From contig CASIAE010000002.1 in NCBI GenBank assembly GCA_949372605.1, positions 26,001 through 90,000 of the forward strand: a stretch of DNA of 64,000 nucleotides, written 5' to 3'. This DNA is from an uncultured Flavobacteriaceae bacterium (GTDB lineage Bacteria; Bacteroidota; Bacteroidia; Flavobacteriales; Flavobacteriaceae). The notes beneath the pieces were generated by a model. The model saw only the letters and a list, made by a program, of their open reading frames with translations, had not been told where the DNA came from and did not search any database. A program made the translations under genes and the position numbers. Shown here piece by piece: positions 1-10,934 of this stretch (positions are counted from its first letter, which is position 1; every line of letters starts with the position of its first letter).

Positions 1-8
1 ATACCAAA

Positions 9-701
9 ATGAACACTGTAAATTTTTCAAAAACTTGTTTGTTGTCTTTTTTGCTCATGTTTAATTTATCTTTCACTAAAGAATCAGAGAAGCCTGAAAC
101 TGAAATATATTTAACCGAAATGTTTGAAACATCCGAAGTAAAATATAAAGACACAATCAAACCTCCTTATAAAAAGTATTTTAACGGTAAAAATTTTGCA
201 AAATGGGTATTACCCGATGGGAATATTTGGTGGAAAATAGAAGATAAAGTAATCAAAGCAAAAAGTGGTCTCAATAAAAAAGGCACTATCTTGTGGACTG
301 AAAAAGAATTCGATAATTACAAAGTTCGTTTAAAGTTTAAGTTTATCGGCGGTACAATTGACTCTGGCATTTTTATGAGAGGAGAGAATCATTTAAATCC
401 ACAAATACAAATCGGTATTTCTGGATCTCTTAAAAGAGACATGACCGGTTCTCCTTACGTACCAAAAAAAGGTTATCCAAAAGAAGCAACAGCTACTGCT
501 TCAGTCCTCAAAATGAATGATTGGAATACCATTGAAGCGCAAGCAATTGGCAACAACTATAAAGTTTGGATAAACGAAGAATATGTGATGGATTACGATT
601 TAGAAAATGCCAATCTGAATGGTCCAATAGGAATTCAGTTACACCCGAACAGGGAAATGGAAATTTGGTTTAAAGACATCTCAATTGCAAAGATTGAATA
701 A
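9..701 (+). CDS. DUF1080 / 3-keto-disaccharide hydrolase-like secreted protein
   Basis: ORF track; N-terminal signal-like segment and DUF1080-type motifs (YFNGKNFAKWV, GTIDSGIFMRG, GPIGIQLHP...EIWFKDISI). Confidence 0.8.
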   Translation: MNTVNFSKTCLLSFLLMFNLSFTKESEKPETEIYLTEMFETSEVKYKDTIKPPYKKYFNGKNFAKWVLPDGNIWWKIEDKVIKAKSGLNKKGTILWTEKEFDNYKVRLKFKFIGGTIDSGIFMRGENHLNPQIQIGISGSLKRDMTGSPYVPKKGYPKEATATASVLKMNDWNTIEAQAIGNNYKVWINEEYVMDYDLENANLNGPIGIQLHPNREMEIWFKDISIAKIE

Positions 702-2037
702 TAAGATTTTAATTATAAAAGGCATCAGAGGAACTTTACTTTTTTTAGCACTATTTTTCTATACTTTTTCATTTAGTCAAAAAGAAAAAAAGCCAAAAGA
801 TCTGAGTAAAATAGTCAAAACATGGGCACAATCAGATGTCTATCCAGATCACGTTGTGCTAAGTGCTCCTGAGGATCCCACAACCGCTATTGGTATCAAT
901 TGGAGAACAAGCCCCACTGATAAAATTGGCTATGTCGAGATTGCCGTATCATATGGTACGCCTTATTTCGCAAGTAGAAGTCAGCGTATTAATGCTGAAA
1001 AAATCAACTATGATACTTCTATAAATTTGGATGATGGTTTTGAGTCTTCATTTTATGGAATTACAATTAAAGATCTAAAACCTAACACACTATATGCCTA
1101 TCGTGTTGGAAACGATCTATTCAAGAGTGAATGGTTTCAATTTAAAACAGCTGGTAATCCAAAGAAAGAACCGTATTCCTTTATTTATGTTGGGGATGCA
1201 CAGAATTATATTTTAGAATTATGGTCAAGACTAATCCGAACTGCTTTTAAGACAATGCCAGAAGCTAAGTTTATTATCCACGCGGGAGACTTGGTAAATT
1301 ATGCGCATAGCGAAACAGAATGGAATGACTGGTTTGATGCTGGAGGATTCATACATAGTGAAATCCCAACCATTGCTGTTCCAGGAAATCATGAATACAG
1401 TCCTTATAAAAAAGGTCGTAATGTTTTTGGAGAAAAAAAGTTTTTATCGATGCAATGGCAACGCCAATTTTCATTTCCTGAAAACGGCCCTGTAAAGCTT
1501 AATGAAACCTGCTATTATATTGATTATTCAGACTTAAAGGTAATTGCATTAAACAGTAACTTAGAAATTAAACTACAAAGCAAATGGCTAAAGAAAGTTT
1601 TAGCTCAAAATAACAAAAAATGGATAGTAGTAACTTATCATCATCCTGCTTTTTCAGCCTCAAGAAAAGAGGGTAACGAAGAAATTATCAAATACTGGAA
1701 ACCCCTGTTTGAAGAATATAATGTTGATTTAGCACTTCAGGGACACGATCATGCATACACAAGAGGAGCAGTTTATACTAAAGAATTAAAAAATGAATAT
1801 CTTAAAGGACCAGTTTATGTTGTTTCTGTAAGCGGAGGAAAAATGTATAAATTAAGCTCTGAAGGATGGGATAAGTTTGGTGCTGTCAAAAACAAAAAAG
1901 GTCAATATCTTCAGTTATTTCAGGTCATAACAATCGATGATAATAAGCTATTTTATAAATCTTATACAGCTTCTGGAAAACTGTTCGATAGCTTTGAATT
2001 AGAAAAAAAGGAGGGTAAAAGACAATATTTTAAATAA
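685..2037 (+). CDS. purple acid phosphatase-like metallophosphoesterase
   Basis: Metallophosphoesterase motifs GDAQ, HAGDLV, GNHEY, YHHPAF, GHDHAYTR with an N-terminal FN3-like segment. Track start is TTG; the true start may lie downstream. Confidence 0.85.
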   Translation: MQRLNNKILIIKGIRGTLLFLALFFYTFSFSQKEKKPKDLSKIVKTWAQSDVYPDHVVLSAPEDPTTAIGINWRTSPTDKIGYVEIAVSYGTPYFASRSQRINAEKINYDTSINLDDGFESSFYGITIKDLKPNTLYAYRVGNDLFKSEWFQFKTAGNPKKEPYSFIYVGDAQNYILELWSRLIRTAFKTMPEAKFIIHAGDLVNYAHSETEWNDWFDAGGFIHSEIPTIAVPGNHEYSPYKKGRNVFGEKKFLSMQWQRQFSFPENGPVKLNETCYYIDYSDLKVIALNSNLEIKLQSKWLKKVLAQNNKKWIVVTYHHPAFSASRKEGNEEIIKYWKPLFEEYNVDLALQGHDHAYTRGAVYTKELKNEYLKGPVYVVSVSGGKMYKLSSEGWDKFGAVKNKKGQYLQLFQVITIDDNKLFYKSYTASGKLFDSFELEKKEGKRQYFK

Positions 2038-2039
2038 AA

Positions 2040-2816
2040 ATGATCCGGTTATTATTAATTGTTACTTTTATCAGCACTGTTTACACAAAAGTAGTCGCAC
2101 AAAAAAGCCTTAAGAGTCCAAAGGATTTAATTCTTCTGATCGGACAATCCAATATGGCTGGTAGAGCTACTCTGCTTCCTGAAGACGACAAAGTAATTGA
2201 TGGTGCGTTTCTATACGACAGCCTAAATCATTGGATACCACTCAAAAATCCGTTAAATATTCATTCTTCAATTAGAAAAATAGCAAGGATGCAAAAATTA
2301 AACCTCGGATTTACTTTTGCGAAAAAAATAACCGAAACTAAAACATTAAACCCAATAGGTTTGGTCGTAAACGCAAGAGGTGGAACTAAAATTCAGTCAT
2401 GGTTACCTGGAACTTTGTATTATAAAGAAGCCGTAAGAAGAAGTCTTGAAGCGATTAAAGAAGGAGCAAAATTCAGAGCCGTTTTATGGCATCAAGGGGA
2501 AGGAAACCTTAATTATGATTCGGATATAGATTATGACGGTTATTTTGAAAAATTAAAATTAATAATTTATCAATTAAGAAAAGATTTAAAAAATGATGAA
2601 TTGATTTTTATTGCAGGGGAACTCAATAAAGATAATCCTAAAAACATACGATTCAAATCTATGTTGGCGAGACTTGAAACCGAAGTTCCCTTTGCAGGAT
2701 CTGTCAAGTCCGAAGGAACAAAAACCAAAGACGGCACCCACTTTGATAATGAAGGTCTTAAAATCATGGGAGATCGATATGCGGAAAAATTAATTTCTTT
2801 AATGAAATCAAATTAA
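2040..2816 (+). CDS. sialate O-acetylesterase / SASA-domain SGNH hydrolase
   Basis: LLIGQSNMAGR, WHQGEGN and DGTHFDNEGLKIMG motifs. Confidence 0.85.
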   Translation: MIRLLLIVTFISTVYTKVVAQKSLKSPKDLILLIGQSNMAGRATLLPEDDKVIDGAFLYDSLNHWIPLKNPLNIHSSIRKIARMQKLNLGFTFAKKITETKTLNPIGLVVNARGGTKIQSWLPGTLYYKEAVRRSLEAIKEGAKFRAVLWHQGEGNLNYDSDIDYDGYFEKLKLIIYQLRKDLKNDELIFIAGELNKDNPKNIRFKSMLARLETEVPFAGSVKSEGTKTKDGTHFDNEGLKIMGDRYAEKLISLMKSN

Positions 2817-2928
2817 ATAACTGCTTGATTTTTTTTGATTTATCAATGTAGATAAATACTAAAATATGAAATAAATAGGCATATCACAAAATTGGAATCA
2901 AGTTAAAATTTAGCCTTAAATTGAGAAC

Positions 2929-3330
2929 ATGAAAAATATCGATCATATTGGGATTGCAGTAAAAGACATTGAAAAATCAAATCTCCTTTTTAAGAAGTTA
3001 TTAAACACACCCTGTTATAAAATCGAGGAAGTTAAAGATCAAGGAATAAAAACTTCATTTTTCAAAACTGGTGACCAAAAGATAGAATTGATCGCTTCCC
3101 TAGGAAACCATAGTCCTATCGAAAGCTTTTTAGAAAAAAAAGGAGAGGGATTACACCACATTGCATTTGAAGTTTCTGATTTGAAATCAGAAGTTAAAAG
3201 ACTTAAATCTGAGGGATTTATCCCCATTGATGAAACACCCAAAAGAGGAGCAGATAATAAAATGATTGTTTTTCTACAGCCCAAAAATACAAATGGCGTT
3301 TTGATCGAGTTGTGCCAAGAAATTAGGTGA
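2929..3330 (+). CDS. mce: methylmalonyl-CoA epimerase
   Basis: VOC fold (DHIGIAVKDIEKS..., GEGLHHIAFEV) next to the MeaB and mutase genes. Confidence 0.88.
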   Translation: MKNIDHIGIAVKDIEKSNLLFKKLLNTPCYKIEEVKDQGIKTSFFKTGDQKIELIASLGNHSPIESFLEKKGEGLHHIAFEVSDLKSEVKRLKSEGFIPIDETPKRGADNKMIVFLQPKNTNGVLIELCQEIR

Positions 3331-4343
3331 GAATGGATTCAGAAAAACAAAATTTTAATCTGGATAAATATATAAAAATGATTCTTTCGGGAGATCGAGC
3401 GATGCTTAGTAAAGCAATAACAATGAGGGAGAGTTCTCTTCCAGAACACAAGCTTCAGTCTGAAAAAATTCTTAAATTACTTTTAAAACATACGGGGAAT
3501 TCAATAAGAATAGGAATTACAGGAATTCCAGGTGCTGGTAAAAGTACATTTATTGATGTCTTTGGATCTCTTTTACTCGAAAAATTCTATAAAAAAGTTG
3601 CCGTGCTTGCTGTTGATCCAAGCAGTCAGGAAAATCATGGAAGCATATTGGGAGACAAAACAAGAATGGAGTTCTTGAGTCGTCAAAAAAATGCCTTTAT
3701 TAGACCGTCTCCAAACAAAACTATTTTGGGTGGGGTCAATCAGCATACAAGAGAAAGTATGTTATTTTGTGAAGCGGCAGGTTATGATGTTATTCTAATC
3801 GAAACAGTCGGAGTTGGTCAATCAGAATCTGAAGTTCACACGATGGTCGATTTCCTAATGATGCTTCAGATTGTGGGAGGTGGTGATGATTTACAAGCAA
3901 TTAAAAGGGGTGTTTATGAAAAAATTGATCTATTATTAATTAATAAAGCAGATCAAAAAAATAAAATTGAAGCAGAAATAGAAAAAGAAAATTTCATAAA
4001 TAATTTTGCGCTTTTTCCCAGACGTGATTCTGGATGGCATCCCAAGGCTCAAACCTGTTCTTCAATTGAAAAAAAGGGGATCAATGAAGTTTGGAAGACC
4101 ATTATGGAGTTTGAAAAAATTACAAGGGAAAATAATTCTTTTTATAAAAAAAGAAAAGCTCAAAACTTGATCTGGTTTCGACATTTGGTGGCAAATAATA
4201 TTCAAGATTTTATAATTAATCAATCAGATCTTAAAATTGAAATAGAGGGTTTTCAGGAGCAAATTAAAAATGAAGAAATCAATTCCATAGATGCTTCAGA
4301 AAGAATAACTAAAACTTTAAGGAAAATCTTCAAACAACTATGA
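3327..4343 (+). CDS. meaB: methylmalonyl-CoA mutase-associated GTPase MeaB
   Basis: Walker A GIPGAGKST, VDPSSQENHGSILGDKTRM, ETVGVGQSE; start overlaps the end of the epimerase gene. Confidence 0.92.
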   Translation: MRMDSEKQNFNLDKYIKMILSGDRAMLSKAITMRESSLPEHKLQSEKILKLLLKHTGNSIRIGITGIPGAGKSTFIDVFGSLLLEKFYKKVAVLAVDPSSQENHGSILGDKTRMEFLSRQKNAFIRPSPNKTILGGVNQHTRESMLFCEAAGYDVILIETVGVGQSESEVHTMVDFLMMLQIVGGGDDLQAIKRGVYEKIDLLLINKADQKNKIEAEIEKENFINNFALFPRRDSGWHPKAQTCSSIEKKGINEVWKTIMEFEKITRENNSFYKKRKAQNLIWFRHLVANNIQDFIINQSDLKIEIEGFQEQIKNEEINSIDASERITKTLRKIFKQL

Positions 4344-6449
4344 TTAAATGGTTTGCTTTTTTAACATATAGTTTAAGATCTCAATCGCAGCTTTACTGAT
4401 TTTTGTTCCTGGGCCATAGACACTCAAAACACCAGATTTAATTAAAAACTCATGATCTTGAAAAGGAATTACGCCACCAACAATTACTGAAATATCTTCT
4501 CTTTTGAAATACTTAAGTGATTTTATTAATTGAGGCACCAGCGTTTTATGTCCTGCTGCCAAAGACGAAACACCCAAGAAATGGACATCATTTTCAACTG
4601 CTTGTTTGGCAGCTTCTTCAGGGGTTTGAAAAAGTGGTCCTATGTCAACATCAAAACCAAGATCAGCGTAGGCAGTAGCAATTACTTTGGCCCCTCGATC
4701 ATGACCATCCTGTCCCATTTTAGCAATCATAATTCTAGGGTTCCTTCCGAATTTATTTTCAAAAATTGTTATAAGTTCTCGTGCTTCTTTAAAAAATGGA
4801 TCGTCTTTCACTGCTTTTGAATAAACTCCTGTAAAGGATTTGTTTTTTGCTTGATACCTTCCAAAAACCTCTTCCAAGGCATTACTGATTTCTCCTAGGG
4901 TAGCACGTTTTCTGGCTGCATCAATTGATAAAGCTAATAAATTCTCTTCGGGGGTAACCCCAATTTGATTCATTTTACTCAAAGCAGCTTTTTTTAGGAG
5001 AGCTAAGGATTCTTGAACTCCAGCTTCATTTCGCTTCTGCTTAACAGACTCTAGTCGATCTAACTGTTGTTTGGTAACTTTTATATTGTCTACCTCTAAA
5101 AAATCTAAATATTCTTCTTCCTCAAGTTCATAGCGATTTAAACCAATGATATGCTCTTGTCCACTATCAATTCTTGCTTGTTTAATTGCAGCAGCCTGTT
5201 CTATTCTCATTTTGGGAATTCCAGCCTCAATGGCCTTTTCCATACCACCATAAGTATCAATTTCTTGAATTAGAGACCAAGCTTCTTTTGCGATTTTATT
5301 TGTTAGATTTTCAACGAACTCGCTCCCACCCCAAGGGTCGACAGTATTTGTTAGATGCGCTTCTTCTTGTAAAAATAATTGATTGTTTCTTGCAATTCTG
5401 GAGGAAAAATCTGAGGGGAGTGCGATGGCTTCATCCAACGCATTGGTGTGTAAACTTTGTGTTCCCCCAAGCACTGCTGCCATTGCTGCTATGTTTGTCC
5501 TGGCAACATTATTAAAGGGGTCTTGTGCTGTTAAACTCCATCCACTGGTTTGGCAATGAGCTCTTAAGGCTAAAGATTTATTTGTTTTTGGATTAAACTT
5601 TTTCACCATCTTAGCCCATAACATTCTCCCCGCTCGCATTTTAGCAATTTCTCTAAAATGATTCATCCCGATTCCCCAAAAAAATGAAAGTCGAGGAGCA
5701 AAATCGTCAATTTTAAGTCCTGCTGCCAATCCTGTTTTGATATATTCAATTCCATTCGCGAGAGTGTAAGCCAATTCTATTTCAGAGGTAGCTCCAGCTT
5801 CTTGCATGTGATAGCCTGAAATACTTATACTATTGTATTTTGGCATACGTTGACTTGTAAATCGCATAATGTCAGACACGATTTGTAAGGACTGTTTAGG
5901 CGGATAAATATAAGTGTTTCTGACCATGAATTCCTTAAGAATATCATTTTGAATGGTTCCACTAAGATTTTCTATGCTTACCCCCTGCTCTTCCGCGGCA
6001 ACGATATAAAATGCCATAATGGGTAAAACAGCTCCATTCATGGTCATTGAAACAGACATCTTATCGAGTGGAATTCCATCAAACAATCGATTCATATCTT
6101 CAACAGTGTCGATTGCAACACCAGCTTTCCCCACATCTCCACTAACACGAGGATGATCACTATCATAACCCCTGTGGGTGGGTAGGTCAAACGCAACGGA
6201 AAGGCCTTTTTGACCCATGGCTAAGTTCTTTCTATAAAAGGCATTGCTTTCTTCAGCAGTAGAAAATCCAGCGTATTGACGAATGGTCCAAGGACGCTTT
6301 AAATACATTGTGGCATAGGGACCTCTAAGAAATGGAGGGACACCTGAGAAAAATTCAGAATGGCAGTGATCTACTTCTTTATTTAAATCTTCCTTTAATA
6401 TCGGAATTTTAAGGTGATCGAATCCTTTCCTATTGTTTGCCATCTTCAA
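4344..6449 (-). CDS. scpA: methylmalonyl-CoA mutase large (B12-binding) subunit
   Basis: [28 protein letters not shown] and the C-terminal cobalamin motif [22 protein letters not shown]. Confidence 0.95.
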   Translation of the reverse strand: MKMANNRKGFDHLKIPILKEDLNKEVDHCHSEFFSGVPPFLRGPYATMYLKRPWTIRQYAGFSTAEESNAFYRKNLAMGQKGLSVAFDLPTHRGYDSDHPRVSGDVGKAGVAIDTVEDMNRLFDGIPLDKMSVSMTMNGAVLPIMAFYIVAAEEQGVSIENLSGTIQNDILKEFMVRNTYIYPPKQSLQIVSDIMRFTSQRMPKYNSISISGYHMQEAGATSEIELAYTLANGIEYIKTGLAAGLKIDDFAPRLSFFWGIGMNHFREIAKMRAGRMLWAKMVKKFNPKTNKSLALRAHCQTSGWSLTAQDPFNNVARTNIAAMAAVLGGTQSLHTNALDEAIALPSDFSSRIARNNQLFLQEEAHLTNTVDPWGGSEFVENLTNKIAKEAWSLIQEIDTYGGMEKAIEAGIPKMRIEQAAAIKQARIDSGQEHIIGLNRYELEEEEYLDFLEVDNIKVTKQQLDRLESVKQKRNEAGVQESLALLKKAALSKMNQIGVTPEENLLALSIDAARKRATLGEISNALEEVFGRYQAKNKSFTGVYSKAVKDDPFFKEARELITIFENKFGRNPRIMIAKMGQDGHDRGAKVIATAYADLGFDVDIGPLFQTPEEAAKQAVENDVHFLGVSSLAAGHKTLVPQLIKSLKYFKREDISVIVGGVIPFQDHEFLIKSGVLSVYGPGTKISKAAIEILNYMLKKQTI

Positions 6450-7803
6450 TTCTTTTTAATTCATTCTTCACTGACAAACGTTTTTCTATGATGGGGTGTA
6501 TATTAGTTGGGGTCTGATTTATTGACTTTAATAATAAATCAGCAATGGGAACTTCGTTTACATTTTGATATTTATTGGTCCCAACCAAAATTCGTGATCC
6601 TTCATCAAACACTTTTTGTTCTTCCTTTTCGCTAATAAGAATTCTATCCTGAATAACACCCATCTCTAAACATTTAATAAAACCACCTCGGTGTTCTATA
6701 TCTTTAAATATATCTAAAATATTTTCACTCAAGTCGCTTACCAATTGTTCAATAAAATATGCGCCTTTTGCAGGGTTCTCCAATTTGTCAAAATAACTTT
6801 CATGTTTAAGTATCAACAGCTGATTTCTTGCGATTCGGTTGCCAAAATCATTCGGTGGATTAAAAACCTCATCATAAGGTAAATTATTCACAACGTCAGC
6901 TCCACCTATTATCGCGGCCATAGCAGCAGTTGATGATCGCAACATATTAACATTAAAGTCAAATAACGTCATATTTCTTTTTGAAGTTTGCGCGATAATT
7001 TCGCAGGGAATGGCATTGCCATATTCCGTAGAAACTAACTTCCACATCAATCTAAGTGCATGAATTTTTGCGATTTCAAAAAAATAATTTTCTCCAATTG
7101 ATACTTCAAAACAAACCTTATCCGGCAGGGTACCTTTATCACCGAGCATTAATAAATATTCATTGGCTTGCGCCAAACAAAATGCAACTTGCTGGGAAAT
7201 GGTTGCTCCTGCATTTTGAAAAATAGCACCCGAAATTTTGAAAGAATTTGAATTTGAATCAAAATAAAATTTCAACCAATCCAGTAAATCGTTTTCTTTT
7301 GATTTTTTCCAGTTCCCAGACTTTATTAAATCATAAATTGGATCAAAACTTAATCTAAGGTTTGTTCCTTTCTTATCACAAACAGAAAATAGACTTTCTA
7401 AATAAGATCGGCTTGGTGGCACCGAAAAAATAATCTCAATTATTTTTGGTTTAAGTTCTACTTCTTTAATTAGAGATACAAGATCGATCTCATTTTTATC
7501 GAAAAAAGTCAATGCATCCACACCGCCTTTTAAGGCTTTATTTAAAAACGATAAACACCCTTCTTGAGTTTTAGCAAATATAATTTGACCTACAAGCCAA
7601 TTAGATGGGAAATTTTCATTTAAAGAAATCTTTGAATCAAGATTATCTTTATGATAAACAGGCTTAAGCAAAACCCCTTGTTCAACCTTATTTTTAAGTG
7701 AAGTGTCAGCTTGTATTTTAGCAATCTCCTTCCCAATACTGCCCTCAGTATTCCATTGATTAGATTCTAAAAATGAAAAGAATAAATTTTCTTCTTGACT
7801 CAT
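6430..7803 (-). CDS. mutA: methylmalonyl-CoA mutase small subunit
   Basis: Mutase fold ([30 protein letters not shown]) without a B12 domain; overlaps the start of the large subunit. Confidence 0.9.
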   Translation of the reverse strand: MSQEENLFFSFLESNQWNTEGSIGKEIAKIQADTSLKNKVEQGVLLKPVYHKDNLDSKISLNENFPSNWLVGQIIFAKTQEGCLSFLNKALKGGVDALTFFDKNEIDLVSLIKEVELKPKIIEIIFSVPPSRSYLESLFSVCDKKGTNLRLSFDPIYDLIKSGNWKKSKENDLLDWLKFYFDSNSNSFKISGAIFQNAGATISQQVAFCLAQANEYLLMLGDKGTLPDKVCFEVSIGENYFFEIAKIHALRLMWKLVSTEYGNAIPCEIIAQTSKRNMTLFDFNVNMLRSSTAAMAAIIGGADVVNNLPYDEVFNPPNDFGNRIARNQLLILKHESYFDKLENPAKGAYFIEQLVSDLSENILDIFKDIEHRGGFIKCLEMGVIQDRILISEKEEQKVFDEGSRILVGTNKYQNVNEVPIADLLLKSINQTPTNIHPIIEKRLSVKNELKRIEDGKQ

Positions 7804-7955
7804 GTGTAATTGTAAGGATGGAAACTTTATTCAAATATTAGTAAACTAAATTTAAAAAACACTAAGATATAAATATTATAAAATGAAAATATTTTTAAAA
7901 AAAACTAAGTTCATTGAACTAAATGTTTTATAAATCTTATTAACTTTAAAAAAAA

Positions 7956-8147
7956 ATGGCTACATACAAATGTAAATCTTGTGAAATGGCAGTTAACGCT
8001 AGCTGTGCTAAATGCGATACCCCTCTAGTTGATGGTTTTTTAACTTTAGAGGACGGAACTAAAGTTCAGGTTTCTAGGTGTCCTGACTGTGAAGGTAAAA
8101 TTAAATCACCTTCTTGTTGTGGTGTTGAAATGTCTTGTGATATTTAG
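7956..8147 (+). CDS. 63-aa cysteine-rich zinc-ribbon-like protein
   Basis: Multiple Cys pairs: CKSC, CAKC, CPDC, CC, plus a final C. Confidence 0.65.
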   Translation: MATYKCKSCEMAVNASCAKCDTPLVDGFLTLEDGTKVQVSRCPDCEGKIKSPSCCGVEMSCDI

Positions 8148-8203
8148 GGATTAAACTATTTTAGATATCTTAAGTCAAATAAATAATTTAAAAAATAACT
8201 CAA

Positions 8204-8734
8204 ATGAAAAAATTAATTTTTATTCTATTAGTTGCATGTGTCTCAGTAACGCAAGCACAAAAATTTAAAGGACTAGACAGCAGTCCTCTGGACAAGTCTA
8301 CTTATCCAGTTGCCAATAAAATAACAGAGAAAGCTGTTATTGTTTATTATAGTCGTCCTCAATTAAAAGGAAGGTTTATGGAAGACATCCTTACGTATGG
8401 CAAGGTTTGGAGAACAGGTGCGAATGAGTCTACTGAGATTATTTTCAACAAATCTGTTAAAATTGGAGATACAGTAATCCAACCTGGAACTTATTCTTTA
8501 TATTCAATTCCGTCTGAAGAAAGTTTAATGGTTATTATAAATACTGCGAAAAATACTTGGGGTGCTTACAACTACAAAAAAGATAATGATGTCGTAAGAA
8601 TCAATTTGGCTGTTATGGAAAGTAATGAAGAGCTTGAAGCCTTGTCGATGGTATTTACAGGTGAAAAAAACAACGCAAAACTTCACATGGGCTGGGGATA
8701 TGCTAGAGTAGAGATGCCTTTCACTATTCTCTAA
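8204..8734 (+). CDS. DUF2911 family secreted protein
   Basis: YYSRPQLKGR, GKVWRTGANESTEI, IQPGTYSLYSIP motifs; signal peptide. Confidence 0.88.
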   Translation: MKKLIFILLVACVSVTQAQKFKGLDSSPLDKSTYPVANKITEKAVIVYYSRPQLKGRFMEDILTYGKVWRTGANESTEIIFNKSVKIGDTVIQPGTYSLYSIPSEESLMVIINTAKNTWGAYNYKKDNDVVRINLAVMESNEELEALSMVFTGEKNNAKLHMGWGYARVEMPFTIL

Positions 8735-8747
8735 TCTGATTTTTATA

Positions 8748-8783
8748 AAAAAAAAACCCCTTCAATTGAAGGGGTTTTTTTTA
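8748..8783. terminator. intrinsic terminator after DUF2911 gene
   Basis: AAAAACCCCTTCAATTGAAGGGGTTTTTTTT: strong stem with A/T tails on either side. Confidence 0.85.
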
Positions 8784-8814
8784 TCTTTATTTTTTAATTT
8801 TAATAGACGAAACA

Positions 8815-10044
8815 ATGAGCTTCAATTTCTATGATATATATATAAGAGCTGGATTATCTGACCCAATTGCAAAGTCATTAGATTCTATTACTTCCTCATT
8901 TATCGTTCTTGTACTTGCATTTATTTTCACGCTAATTTTTAAAAAAGCATTGCGTATTTTTTTTAATCAAATCGCAAAAAGAACCAAATCTAATTTTGAT
9001 GATTACTTAGTAAAAAACAAAGTTCCGGCAACCCTATCTTACTTTCCGGGATTATTTCTTTTGATTTGGCTTTTACCAAATACCCTAGAAAACTTTTCAG
9101 TACTCACGAAACCTATCTCCATTATTTTAGACGTAATTGGAGCATTCCTAACCATCGTTATTATTAGGAAATTATTGAGCAGCTTAAAAGATTTTTTAAA
9201 AACTTTATCAACATTTAAAGACAAGCCAATAGATAGCTACATTCAAGTCTTTATGATATTTATTTGGTTTGTTGGGATCATAACAATTCTCTCTTTACTG
9301 TCTGGAAAAGATATAAGTGCATTTTTGACTACTCTCGGGGCGATGTCTGCAATAATTTTACTGATTTTCAAGGATACCATCATGGGTTTTGTTGCCAGTA
9401 TTCAAGTAACAATCAACGATACTGTTAGAATTGGAGATTGGATAACAATGAAAAGCTGTGATGCAGATGGTGACGTAATTGAAATCAATCTTTCTACGGT
9501 AAAAGTTCAGAATTTTGACAAAACTATTACGACTATTCCAACCTATAAACTAGTTTCTGACTCTTTTATTAATTGGAGAGGAATGAGTGAATCCGGAGGT
9601 AGACGGATTAAAAGATCTATTCAGATTAAGGTGTCAAGCATAAAATTTATTGACAAGAACTCAATAAACAAGTATGTTAAGATTCAAAGAATCTCTGAAT
9701 TTGTATCTCAAAAATCCAAAGAGATTGAAGATGATAATGCTCAAAAAGGAATTGACAAGTCTTTAATGGTCAATGGAAGGAACATGACCAACTTAGGACT
9801 TTTTCGACGTTATGCTTTGGCTTATCTTGAAACACACCCGGAAATTAATCATGATATGACCGTAATGGTTCGTCAATTGGCTCCAACTCCTCAGGGAATC
9901 CCAATTGAAGTTTACGTTTTTATCAAGGATAAAGATTGGCTTAATTATGAACAAATTGTCTCAGGTATTTTTGATCACCTTCTTGCATCACTCTCCTTTT
10001 TTAATTTAGAGTCTTTTGAGCTTTTTGGCGATAAAAAAGTTTAA
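8815..10044 (+). CDS. mechanosensitive ion channel (MscS family)
   Basis: TM region followed by MscS-like segment (IQVTINDTVRIGDWITMKSCDADGDVIEINLSTVKVQNFDKTITTIPTYKLVSDSFINWRGM). Confidence 0.9.
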   Translation: MSFNFYDIYIRAGLSDPIAKSLDSITSSFIVLVLAFIFTLIFKKALRIFFNQIAKRTKSNFDDYLVKNKVPATLSYFPGLFLLIWLLPNTLENFSVLTKPISIILDVIGAFLTIVIIRKLLSSLKDFLKTLSTFKDKPIDSYIQVFMIFIWFVGIITILSLLSGKDISAFLTTLGAMSAIILLIFKDTIMGFVASIQVTINDTVRIGDWITMKSCDADGDVIEINLSTVKVQNFDKTITTIPTYKLVSDSFINWRGMSESGGRRIKRSIQIKVSSIKFIDKNSINKYVKIQRISEFVSQKSKEIEDDNAQKGIDKSLMVNGRNMTNLGLFRRYALAYLETHPEINHDMTVMVRQLAPTPQGIPIEVYVFIKDKDWLNYEQIVSGIFDHLLASLSFFNLESFELFGDKKV

Positions 10045-10126
10045 TTTTTATTAATTCTCGACCTTAATACCCCTGCTTTAAAACCTAAATCGTGAATTTT
10101 TTACAACAATTGTTAAGATTACTTTA

Positions 10127-10449
10127 GTGGATGATATCATTACAGAAGAGGAAAGAGCTTTTGTCGATAAATTGAAAAATTTATTTAAAAATAGAGCCAG
10201 AAATAAATGCTAAAATAATGGAATCTTCTGACTATCATAAAATCAGCCCTGCTTCCGATGAAAAAAAAGGCTAAAAAAGTCTTTACAATATTGGGCGCAA
10301 AGTCTATGCTGATTATCGTTGCTGATGGTGAAATTTTTAATGAAGCGTATGATTCTTGGACTTGTTTTTGAAATTGAAAGTGCATAAACTATTGTTAAAT
10401 ATGCATTAGACCTTAAAGAGAAAGGATGGGATAAGACGAGTTTACAGTA
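10127..10449 (+). pseudogene. decayed TerB-like protein gene (tentative)
   Basis: Reading across frames and stops gives DDIITEEERAFVDKLKNLFK ... AKSMLIIVADGEIFNEAYDSW ... KYALDLKEKGWDKTSLQ; no intact ORF. Confidence 0.35.
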
Positions 10450-10454
10450 AGGTT

Positions 10455-10889
10455 TTAATTTTTAAAATTACTTAATCTGTAGGTGATTTCATCATCTGCT
10501 ATTTGTTCAACAGGATCAAGAGCTATTCGATTTGGAAAACCATATTGTTTGTTGTAGTTAACTCTAAAATAACTCAGATTAGCTTTAGCTTTCACTTCAA
10601 TGAAATCGAAAAATTCATTGATCGTTCTGAAGTTATAATTCACATCGGGATCATAATCCTCGCCGTTAACTGAAACTATTACTCCTCCCCTAACGCGTAC
10701 TTCATTTGGAAGTCGATATTCCTCCGTACAATAACACGAAATCGTCTGAGTGAAGTAGTAATCGTTTGTGTCTAATTCCTTCCACTTAGCTGAATTAATT
10801 TCAAAATCCGTTTGAAGAACCTGAGCTTTATCATCACTACAACCAATTAGAAATATTACAAATAACAAAAATATATTATTGGTTTTCAT
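10455..10889 (-). CDS. DUF6174-like lipoprotein
   Basis: Lipobox-like FLIGCSDD; SAKWKELDTNDYYFTQTISCYC ... EVRVRGGVIVSVNGED. Confidence 0.65.
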   Translation of the reverse strand: MKTNNIFLLFVIFLIGCSDDKAQVLQTDFEINSAKWKELDTNDYYFTQTISCYCTEEYRLPNEVRVRGGVIVSVNGEDYDPDVNYNFRTINEFFDFIEVKAKANLSYFRVNYNKQYGFPNRIALDPVEQIADDEITYRLSNFKN

Positions 10890-10934
10890 AGCTCCTATTT
10901 ATAAAATATATTGACAAACTTAATGCCCCTTAAT

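Noticed and set aside
4340-4347. Zero-gap convergent stops of meaB and scpA
   Set aside because: Compact convergent arrangement is ordinary in this genome and not evidence of a mechanism.
10185-10385. 66-aa minus ORF in the MscS-DUF6174 gap
   Set aside because: Antisense to the TerB-like remnant; no coding features of its own.
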